DNA of 5,091 bases from Methanomicrobiales archaeon. GTDB lineage: Archaea > Halobacteriota > Methanomicrobia > Methanomicrobiales > Methanoculleaceae. The notes beneath the pieces were generated by a model, which was given only the letters and a program-made list of their open reading frames with translations, was not told the DNA's origin and ran no database searches. A program made the translations under genes and the position numbers. The stretch lies in NCBI GenBank assembly GCA_019136335.1, contig JAGVUK010000185.1, forward strand, positions 1 through 5,091. Direction: 5' to 3'. This document shows, piece by piece, positions 1 through 4,490 of this stretch; within the stretch, counting starts at the first letter, position 1; each line of letters starts with the position of its first letter.

Positions 1-743
1 GGGCGACCCTGGCGCCGGGATTCACGAGGAGCATCGCGGCGCACTCCATCGCCGCAAACATCGCCATCGTCTCCACCCTGAGGCCGGGGGGCATCGTGTG
101 GTCCACGCCCGCATTGAGGAAGGCATCGTTCGCCGTGGAATCACCCCGGTCGATCCGGCGGATGGCATCCACATCGAGAGCGCCGTGCCGGGTGCCGGGC
201 GCAAAGATGCAGGCGTCGAACGCACCGGTGATCCGGCCGCCGGTGACGAGGAGCGTGACGGTGTTCGAGCTCGCGTCACAGACCACCACGTCGCCCCCGA
301 GGTCATGCACGACCTCGTACAGGATCCCGATCTTCTCCGGGCTCGCCTGGTGAGAGTAGGCCTTGAACCTCCGGGCTCGCCTGGTGAGAGTAGGCCTTGA
401 ACCGGGGATCGGTCGGTGATGCGCGGTGCAGCCCGGGGATCACGACGGCGGGGAGCCCACTCTCCCTGATCTGGTCATAGACCCGGGTGCCGCCGCCGAT
501 GTGCTTGCCGGCACCCTCGCGGGAGACGATGCCCCGGTCGCTGACCTTTTCGATACTGGTGATGGCAGAGATGCCGTCGCCCATAGAGTAGCAGACGGCG
601 ATGCCCTCGATCTCCTCGAGGGGACAGAGGCGGGAGAGGTCGGAGACCGAGAAGTGTCTGGCCTCTTCGCGGGACACCTTGAACTCCTGCATCCCGGTGG
701 AGAAGCGCATCGCGGTAGTGCCGTGATCGATGCCGATGAACAT
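1..743 (-). pseudogene. Methanogenesis marker protein 12, frameshifted and cut by the window edge
   Basis: This is a methanogen-specific protein of unproven function that belongs to, or resembles, the ASKHA (actin/sugar kinase/Hsp70) ATPase fold. The ATG at 741-743 opens with GIDHGTTAMRF, a typical ASKHA phosphate-1 motif. The frame is good for 125 residues, to SPE at 369-371. A 34-bp tandem duplication (335-402) then shifts it into a 21-residue foreign tail that stops at 303-305. The true frame resumes at 337 and stays open to the window edge. It reads KIGILYEVVHDLGG, then a phosphate-2-like stretch VVVCDASSNT, then GAFDACIFAPGTRHGALD. Joined, about 236 residues are visible; from memory the family runs to a little over 300. 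The gene lies 69 bases downstream of the DUF368 gene on the same strand. The upstream stretch is AT-rich with no clear Shine-Dalgarno, so it may have its own promoter. Family identification is by recognition. A real mutation or an assembly error could explain the break. Confidence 0.85.
335..403. repeat. Perfect 34-bp tandem duplication inside the marker 12 gene
   Basis: Bases 335-368 and 369-402 are identical (34 bases, starting ctccgggctcgcctggtgag), and base 403 extends the match by one. Because 34 is not a multiple of three, the second copy shifts the marker 12 frame. Removing one copy restores one continuous, sensible protein across the junction (…FKAYSHQASPEKIGILY…), which shows the single-copy form is ancestral. 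No short flanking microhomology beyond the one base is visible. It could be replication slippage, a strain-specific mutation, or an artefact of read assembly. Confidence 0.97.
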
Positions 744-812
744 GATACTGTACTTCTTTGCTTCTTTTGGGGGAAGTATGTTTTCCGATCGCCGCGGGGG
801 AGAAAGGGGGGA
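744..812 (-). promoter_or_regulatory. AT-rich leader and possible promoter of the marker 12 gene
   Basis: These 69 bases separate the DUF368 stop from the marker 12 start. The half next to the start is A-rich on the coding strand, unlike the GC-rich surroundings. A weak TATA-like run, AACATAC (about 776-782 on the minus strand), lies some 35 bases before the ATG, which would give a short leader. Just after the DUF368 stop the coding strand has a pyrimidine tract of C and T runs (795-812), but no clean oligo-T terminator. There is no convincing Shine-Dalgarno. Read-through from the DUF368 gene is equally possible. Confidence 0.3.
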
Positions 813-1688
813 TCAGGCCCCGCTGCCCGCATAGCGCCTCTTCAGGTACTCGACTGCGCCGACGACGACGAGACCGGCAAGGAAGAAGACCCAGCCTCCG
901 GCCACCATATCCCCGGCGAGGGACCCCTTCTCCCAGAGCATCCTTGCCGAACCGAGCATCAGCCCGGTGAGCAGGGCGAGCATCGCTCCGGGATAGGTCC
1001 TGAGGAGATACTTGAGGCCCCTGGTGAAGAGGAGGAGCCCGGTGGCCCCGCCGGCGATGTAAGCGAATATCTCGGGGAGGGAGAGGGCCCGGAGCGCCGC
1101 AAGCATGAACTCATACTGGTTGAGGACGAGGGTCATGTAGGCTCCCGATATCCCGGGGAGGATCATGGCGCAGAGCGCCACCATCCCGGTGAGGAAGAGA
1201 ACCGGCAGAGAGTGGCCGACGTCGAAGTGGCCGAGGCCCCCGAGGAGGTAGCCGGCGCCGGTCCCGGCGGCGAGGTAGGCGAGGGTTGCCGCGCCGGGGG
1301 AGCGGATCTCAAGGAATATGAGGGCCGCAGAGGCAAGGATGAGGCCAAGGAAGAATGAGTACGTCGCTACCGCGTGATCGGTGAGGAGGAGGAGGATCAC
1401 CCCTGACATGAGGAGGAAGGCGGTGCCGATCCCGGCAAGGAGGACGATGAGGAATGGGATATCGAGGTTCCCGAGGTCTTCGCGGAAGGATGCAAAGTCG
1501 CCCCTCGCGAGGTGCTTTACCGAGGCCGGGTCGATGCTGCCGATAGCCCCGACCAGCCGCTCGTAGATCCCGGTGATGAGGGCGATCGTCCCCCCCGAGA
1601 CCCCGGGGATGATGTCGCAGGCTCCCATCATCAGGCCGCGCAGGTAAATCCCGGCGTGTTCCCGGATCTCCGGGCGCAGGCGGCTCAT
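813..1688 (-). CDS. DUF368 membrane protein, putative polyprenyl-phosphate translocase
   Basis: This is a 291-residue integral membrane protein with roughly eight hydrophobic segments (about 24-50, 77-102, 108-128, 133-152, 160-185, 205-225, 234-250 and 262-282). Two family signatures form an internal repeat: GACDIIPGVSGGT with ITGIYERL near residues 22-45, and AMILPGISGAYM with NQYEF near 174-194. Bacterial members of DUF368 (PopT) return undecaprenyl phosphate across the membrane for cell-envelope synthesis. In an archaeon the analogous cargo would be a dolichyl-type phosphate used in glycan assembly; that is inference. The length is normal for the family and no residue of the two motifs looks lost. 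The ATG at 1686-1688 is supported by a GGAG seven bases upstream. A later Met pair (residues 20-21) would cut into the first motif region, so it is less likely. The gene is divergent from the epimerase gene across a 475-bp gap. Confidence 0.9.
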   Translation of the reverse strand: MSRLRPEIREHAGIYLRGLMMGACDIIPGVSGGTIALITGIYERLVGAIGSIDPASVKHLARGDFASFREDLGNLDIPFLIVLLAGIGTAFLLMSGVILLLLTDHAVATYSFFLGLILASAALIFLEIRSPGAATLAYLAAGTGAGYLLGGLGHFDVGHSLPVLFLTGMVALCAMILPGISGAYMTLVLNQYEFMLAALRALSLPEIFAYIAGGATGLLLFTRGLKYLLRTYPGAMLALLTGLMLGSARMLWEKGSLAGDMVAGGWVFFLAGLVVVGAVEYLKRRYAGSGA

Positions 1689-1690
1689 AG

Positions 1691-1702
1691 CCCGGCTCCG
1701 GG
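1691..1702 (-). promoter_or_regulatory. Ribosome binding site of the DUF368 gene, inside a small palindrome
   Basis: On the coding strand GGAG (plus-strand 1696-1699) sits seven bases before the ATG, which supports that start. The GGAG spans the centre of an inverted repeat, CCCGG-AG-CCGGG (1691-1702). The two-base centre is too tight for that full hairpin, but alternative pairing with the many nearby CCGG runs could mask the site. Confidence 0.6.
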
Positions 1703-1716
1703 TAAGGTATCGACAG

Positions 1717-1732
1717 ATCCCGGCGACGGGAT
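1717..1732 (+). other. Six-base-pair hairpin with a GCGA tetraloop
   Basis: ATCCCG (1717-1722) is perfectly complementary to CGGGAT (1727-1732) around GCGA, a GNRA-type loop on the plus strand. It lies 29 to 44 bases upstream of the DUF368 start, and so in that gene's leader on the opposite strand, where the loop would read TCGC. It may be incidental in GC-rich DNA. Confidence 0.35.
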
Positions 1733-1746
1733 GCCGCCGGACCCGG

Positions 1747-1785
1747 CGGCCGGTTCGGCAGCGGCGACCGGAAACCGGCCGGTTC
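1747..1785. repeat. CGGCCGGTTC direct repeats forming an inverted-repeat cluster
   Basis: CGGCCGGTTC occurs at 1747-1756 and again at 1776-1785. The second copy overlaps a 12-base perfect palindrome, AACCGGCCGGTT (1773-1784). As a result CGGCCGGTT (1747-1755) can also pair with AACCGGCCG (1773-1781) as a nine-base-pair stem with a 17-base loop. The cluster lies 59-97 bases before the DUF368 start. It could be a pair of protein-binding sites or a structured leader. GC richness makes some chance pairing expected. Confidence 0.5.
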
Positions 1786-1853
1786 CGCTACGGATGCGTG
1801 CCTCTCTCAATCGGACAACTCCTTATGGTTCTTCATATGTTGGTGACGTTCCT

Positions 1854-1863
1854 GTAAAATATA
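1854..1863 (-). promoter_or_regulatory. TATA-like element, probably for the DUF368 gene
   Basis: On the minus strand TATATTTTAC stands out in an AT-rich patch within GC-rich DNA, as an archaeal TATA box would. A start about 25 bases downstream (near 1831) would give the DUF368 message a leader of about 140 bases that includes the repeat cluster and hairpin. The plus strand reads AAAATATA at 1856-1863, which could equally drive rightward transcription starting near 1887. The direction cannot be settled from sequence alone. Confidence 0.4.
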
Positions 1864-1875
1864 CCGGTGCAACCT

Positions 1876-1897
1876 GCCTCGCCCTTACGGGCGGGGC
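1876..1897 (+). other. Strong hairpin: nine-base-pair stem, TTAC loop, followed by TTT
   Basis: GCCTCGCCC (1876-1884) pairs with GGGCGGGGC (1889-1897), with one G-U pair on the plus-strand RNA and a TTAC loop; TTT follows at 1898-1900. On the minus strand the loop would be GTAA, a GNRA type, but the stem has one A-C mismatch. It could be a weak terminator, a leader structure, or a relic of a mobile-element end. IS200/IS605-type ends often carry such GC-rich hairpins, but no transposase or TnpB remnant lies nearby. Confidence 0.5.
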
Positions 1898-2017
1898 TTT
1901 GCGGCCGCCGTCCCCCTCCCGGTGGAGAGGGGACGCGCCCGGCACGTATCAGGTTCGACCTCCCCGGCAGGAGATCGACGGTGCGGGAAATGCGTGAGCC
2001 CGACGGCACTCCCCGCA

Positions 2018-2034
2018 GGGGTAAACTTTACCCC
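2018..2034. promoter_or_regulatory. Perfect palindrome GGGGTAAA-C-TTTACCCC, candidate operator
   Basis: This is a perfect eight-base inverted repeat around a single base. The centre is too short for the full RNA hairpin, so recognition of the DNA by a dimeric regulator is the more natural reading. It lies 130 bases before the epimerase start and about 330 before the DUF368 start, well upstream of the epimerase's apparent promoter. Its core resembles the GGTA-N6-TACC pattern reported for the methanogen nitrogen regulator NrpR, but the spacing here is five, so I do not assign it. CCCC at 2011-2014 can pair with the left GGGG as an alternative. Confidence 0.45.
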
Positions 2035-2054
2035 GGGCCGCCGCGTCACCGCCC

Positions 2055-2104
2055 CCTCTTCAGGACGCCTGACGGGCAAAATCTCCGGGTACCCGATGAA
2101 GAGG
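2055..2104 (+). other. Long-range inverted repeat upstream of the epimerase promoter
   Basis: CCTCTTCA (2055-2062) is the exact complement of TGAAGAGG (2097-2104), with 34 bases between. Inside are a ten-base palindrome, CGGGTACCCG (2086-2095), and a small TCAGG-ACG-CCTGA stem (2060-2072) that competes with the outer arm. It ends about 20 bases before the epimerase TATA-like patch, so it is probably not in that message. Its role is unknown and chance is possible. Confidence 0.35.
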
Positions 2105-2123
2105 CTGCCCCGGAGCCCCCTCC

Positions 2124-2140
2124 ATAAGTAAATCCTATAG
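2124..2140 (+). promoter_or_regulatory. Probable promoter of the epimerase gene
   Basis: An AT-rich run (ataagtaaat, 2124-2133, then cctatag, 2134-2140) sits 24-40 bases before the ATG, the right place for an archaeal TATA box with a leaderless or very short-leader message. The only Shine-Dalgarno-like run, GAGAGGG (2144-2150), is 13 bases from the ATG. That is further than usual and favours leaderless initiation. Confidence 0.5.
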
Positions 2141-2163
2141 CATGAGAGGGCTATTATTCTACA

Positions 2164-3138
2164 ATGTTCTGTATCGTAACCGGAGGTGCCGGCTTTATCG
2201 GTTCGCACGTCGTTGACGCCCTGGTCGCGGCAGGAAACGATGTCCTGGTCATCGACGACGAGAGCGCGGGCACCGAAGAGAACCTCGCGCAGCATGCGGC
2301 CGGCGGTCGGGTCACCTTCCTCAGGCAGAACCTGCTCGACGACGGCTGGCAGGAGCACCTGGAGGGAGGAGACCGGGTCTACCACATCGCCGCGGACCCT
2401 GATGTCCGGCAGAGCGCCGTAACCCCGGACTCCCAGGTGAGGAACAACGTCCTCGCCACTTACCGGGTGCTCGAGGCAATGCGGGCGCACAACGTGCCGG
2501 AACTGGTCTTCACCTCGACGTCGACCGTCTACGGCGAGGCCACGGTCATCCCGACGCCGGAGACCTATACCCCGCTCGAGCCGATATCCGTCTACGGCGC
2601 GACGAAACTTGCCTGTGAGGCGCTCATATCGTCGTACTGCCACTCATTCGGTATGCGGGCGTGGGTCTATCGGTTCGCAAACATCATCGGCGAGCGGAGC
2701 GGCCACGGCGTTATATCCGACTTCATCCGGAAACTCCGCGAGAACCCGGAGGAACTCGAGATCCTCGGCGACGGCAGGCAGACAAAGTCCTACCTGGAGG
2801 TCGGGGAGTGCGTCCGCGCCGTGCAGTTCGGGATCGACCACGCGCGCGACCCGGTGAACATCTTCAACATCGGCTCCGAAGACTGGATCGACGTCGTCGC
2901 GATCGCCGATATCGTCGCGGAAGAGATGGGTCTCTCCGGCGTCCGCTACCGGTTCACCGGCGGCGCACGCGGCTGGGTCGGCGATGTGCCGAGGATGCAG
3001 CTCTCGGTCGAAAAACTCAAGGCCCTCGGCTGGCGGTGCGGGACCACATCGGAAGAGAGCGTCCGCACGGCGGTCCGTGCCATGCTCGGGCAGGAGGGTG
3101 CGCGGCCCTCAGCCGGGCACTTCCCCCAGAGGCCGTGA
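2164..3138 (+). CDS. NAD-dependent sugar-nucleotide epimerase/dehydratase (GalE-like SDR)
   Basis: This is a 324-residue extended short-chain dehydrogenase/reductase, the usual length for UDP-glucose 4-epimerase relatives. The NAD-binding glycine motif GGAGFIGSH is at residues 7-15, followed by an acidic end to the second strand (VIDDES, 29-34). STSTVYGE (118-125) and YGATK (144-148) give the catalytic set. Thr119 lies where E. coli GalE has Ser124, with the same 25-residue spacing to Tyr144, and Lys148 completes Tyr-x3-Lys. The substrate-binding half carries RFANIIGERSGHGVISDFI (170-188) and LGDGRQTKSYLEV (201-213), typical of archaeal members. It probably interconverts or modifies a UDP- or dTDP-hexose for surface glycans; the exact substrate cannot be read from the sequence. 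The ATG is well placed directly before the Rossmann fold. The gene is divergent from the DUF368 gene and 133 bases before apgM. Other extended SDR activities remain possible. Confidence 0.9.
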   Translation: MFCIVTGGAGFIGSHVVDALVAAGNDVLVIDDESAGTEENLAQHAAGGRVTFLRQNLLDDGWQEHLEGGDRVYHIAADPDVRQSAVTPDSQVRNNVLATYRVLEAMRAHNVPELVFTSTSTVYGEATVIPTPETYTPLEPISVYGATKLACEALISSYCHSFGMRAWVYRFANIIGERSGHGVISDFIRKLRENPEELEILGDGRQTKSYLEVGECVRAVQFGIDHARDPVNIFNIGSEDWIDVVAIADIVAEEMGLSGVRYRFTGGARGWVGDVPRMQLSVEKLKALGWRCGTTSEESVRTAVRAMLGQEGARPSAGHFPQRP

Positions 3139-3271
3139 GAGGTTACAGGTCCGAGGGCAGTACAGCAGGCCGCCCGGTCACGCCGGCAGCAGGGCGTTTG
3201 TCTCCTGTCCCGGCAACCGGGTCCGAATATCCGGCATTCCCGTGGTTACACAGAAAATTCGCATGATTCAC
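3139..3271 (+). other. Gap before apgM with a weak promoter-like site
   Basis: This short gap has a small stem CCCGG-CAA-CCGGG (3209-3221) and, just after it, GAATAT (3225-3230), the only AT-rich TATA-like run. That would place a start near 3254 and leave a leader of under 20 bases. No oligo-T terminator for the epimerase gene is visible, so read-through into apgM is possible. Confidence 0.3.
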
Positions 3272-4426
3272 ATGAAATACATCCTCATTCTCGGGGACGG
3301 CATGGCCGATGAGCCGCTTGCCGAACTGGGGGGCAGGACGCCCCTCGAGTACGCAGACATACCGAATATGGACCGTATCGCCCGTGAGGGGCGGTGCGGG
3401 ATGCTCCGGACTGTCCCGGACGAGTTCGAGCCGGGGAGCGATATCGCAAACCTCTCCATCCTGGGCTACGACCCCCACACCTCCTATACCGGCAGGGGTC
3501 CGCTCGAAGCGGCCAGTATGGGGGTCAACCTCCGGGAGGGAGAGATGGCCTACCGGTGCAACCTGGTCACGGTCCGGGACGGGATGATGGAGGACTTCAA
3601 CGCCGGACACATATCCAGCGCCGAGGGTGCCGAACTCCTCAGAGACCTTGATGCCGCACTCGGGGACATCCGGGTCTACCCGGGGGTCGGTTACCGGAAC
3701 CTGATGGTGGTTCCCGGGGCACGCGGCGCCGCCACCACCCCGCCCCACGACATCGTCAGCCGGGCCGTCGGGGAGTACCTTCCGCGCGGAGACGATGCCG
3801 GCATCCTCCTCGACTGCATGGAGCGGTCCCGGGAGGTCTTTGCCGACCACCCGGTCAACCGGCGGCGCCTGCAGGAGGGAAAGACTCCGGCTACCGTTGT
3901 CTGGCCGTGGAGCGGCGGGAGGAAACCGTCGCTTGCGCCCTTCCGTGAGAAGTACGATCTATCCGGCGCCGTGATCTCCGCAGTCGACCTCTTGAACGGT
4001 ATCGCCCGCCTTGCCGGGATGGAGGTGATCCGGGTTCCGGGCGCCACCGGGTTCCTGGACACCGACTACGAGGCGAAAGCCCGGTACGCGGTCGACGCTC
4101 TCGACCGCCTCGACTTCGTCTACATGCACGTCGAGGCCCCCGACGAGGCCGGGCATATGGGGAGCGTGGAGGAGAAGGTGCGGGCGATCGAGCGGCTCGA
4201 CGAGGCGATCGGGATCATCCTGGATCGGCCGGAGACGACCGTTGCAGTCCTCCCCGACCACCCGACGCCGATACGGCATAAGACCCACACCCGGGAGCCG
4301 GTGCCGTTTGCGATACTCGGGAAGGGGAGGGACGACGTAGCAGCGTTCTCCGAGCGCGATGCGGCTGGGGGATCGTTCGGGCTCGTGCAGGCTCCGGACT
4401 TCCTCTCCCTCTTCTTCTCGAACTGA
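3272..4426 (+). CDS. apgM: 2,3-bisphosphoglycerate-independent phosphoglycerate mutase, archaeal type
   Basis: The enzyme interconverts 3- and 2-phosphoglycerate in glycolysis/gluconeogenesis, in the cytoplasm. It is a metal-dependent member of the alkaline phosphatase superfamily. Visible marks from the ATG at 3272 (384 residues): LGDGMADEP (7-15) with the metal-binding Asp9; GSDIANLSILGYDP (55-68) with the catalytic Ser56; TGRGPLEAASMGV (73-85); CNLVTV (96-101); VWPWSGG (210-216); the metal site HVEAPDEAGH (286-295) with Asp291 and His295; and LPDHPTP with RHKTHT (328-340) with Asp329, His330 and His339. All key residues are present and the length suits the archaeal family (about 400). An in-frame ATG at 3263 would add only three residues (MIH). 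I prefer 3272 because the family typically begins M-K-Y-I directly before the first strand. Neither start has a Shine-Dalgarno. It lies between the epimerase gene and the chorismate-lyase-like gene, with no obvious pathway link to either. Confidence 0.95.
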   Translation: MKYILILGDGMADEPLAELGGRTPLEYADIPNMDRIAREGRCGMLRTVPDEFEPGSDIANLSILGYDPHTSYTGRGPLEAASMGVNLREGEMAYRCNLVTVRDGMMEDFNAGHISSAEGAELLRDLDAALGDIRVYPGVGYRNLMVVPGARGAATTPPHDIVSRAVGEYLPRGDDAGILLDCMERSREVFADHPVNRRRLQEGKTPATVVWPWSGGRKPSLAPFREKYDLSGAVISAVDLLNGIARLAGMEVIRVPGATGFLDTDYEAKARYAVDALDRLDFVYMHVEAPDEAGHMGSVEEKVRAIERLDEAIGIILDRPETTVAVLPDHPTPIRHKTHTREPVPFAILGKGRDDVAAFSERDAAGGSFGLVQAPDFLSLFFSN

Positions 4427-4427
4427 A

Positions 4428-4458
4428 CCGGCGGGCCGGACCCCTGCACCACCTTTTT
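4428..4458 (+). terminator. Candidate terminator after apgM
   Basis: A short stem CCGG-CGGG-CCGG (4428-4439) begins one base after the apgM stop and is followed, 14 bases later, by five T (4454-4458). Archaeal termination relies mainly on oligo-T, so the T run is the meaningful part. The same T run overlaps the likely TATA box of the next gene, so its role is ambiguous. Confidence 0.4.
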
Positions 4459-4463
4459 GTAGT
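4453..4463 (+). promoter_or_regulatory. Probable TATA box of the chorismate-lyase-like gene
   Basis: The run ctttttgtagt is the only T/A-rich stretch in the 64-base gap and lies about 30-38 bases before the ATG at 4491. That position fits an archaeal promoter with a very short leader. No clear Shine-Dalgarno precedes the ATG, which agrees with near-leaderless initiation. Confidence 0.45.
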
Positions 4464-4490
4464 CTGTGCGACCAGTACACGTATTCTGGT

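Larger units (their letters stand above)
1689..2163. other. Divergent noncoding region rich in inverted repeats
   Basis: No convincing gene lies in these 475 bases. The open frames here give Pro/Arg/Gly-rich translations typical of random high-GC sequence, and none has a recognisable domain or good ribosome binding site. The region holds, in order: a hairpin at 1717-1732; a GC-rich cluster with repeated CGGCCGGTTC at 1747-1785; an AT-rich patch at about 1810-1865 with TATA-like sequence on both strands; a nine-base-pair hairpin at 1876-1897; a perfect odd-centred palindrome at 2018-2034; an eight-base-pair long-range inverted repeat at 2055-2104; and an AT-rich promoter patch at 2122-2160. 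It should contain the promoters of both flanking genes. Its length is more than two simple archaeal promoters need, so an extra regulatory element or a small RNA is possible. Confidence 0.7.

Noticed and set aside
22..306. A 94-codon minus-strand frame beginning at the premature stop of marker 12
   Set aside because: It is the third frame through the marker 12 gene, Arg/Ser/Pro-rich. The real continuation with family motifs is in another frame.
426..1358. A 310-codon open frame on the plus strand, rich in Glu, Gly and Pro
   Set aside because: It lies antisense to the clear marker 12 and DUF368 genes, has no recognisable domain, and its composition is what the complement of high-GC codons gives.
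1950..1975. tRNA T-arm-like GGTTCGACC
   Set aside because: No five-base-pair T stem, anticodon arm or acceptor stem can be built around it.
2018..2034. NrpR operator (nitrogen regulation)
   Set aside because: The half-sites GGTA and TACC are present but five bases apart instead of six, and neither flanking gene is a nitrogen gene.
1867..2127. An 86-codon plus-strand frame (GTG start) in the divergent gap
   Set aside because: It is Pro/Arg/Gly-rich with no domain, and its start falls just before a strong hairpin. It looks like chance openness in GC-rich DNA.
1885..2643. A 252-codon minus-strand frame reaching into the intergenic region
   Set aside because: More than half of it is antisense to the epimerase gene, and it shows no family motif or ribosome binding site.
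2984..3262. A 93- or 96-residue N-terminal extension of the ApgM frame
   Set aside because: The frame is open upstream but overlaps the epimerase gene in another phase, and archaeal ApgM proteins begin at the M-K-Y-I strand.
2661..3266. A 201-codon plus-strand frame overlapping the epimerase gene
   Set aside because: It is extremely Arg-rich and runs in a different frame from the motif-bearing epimerase; a frame shadow.
3143..3850. A 235-codon minus-strand frame opposite the start of apgM
   Set aside because: It is antisense to a well-identified enzyme and has no independent motif.
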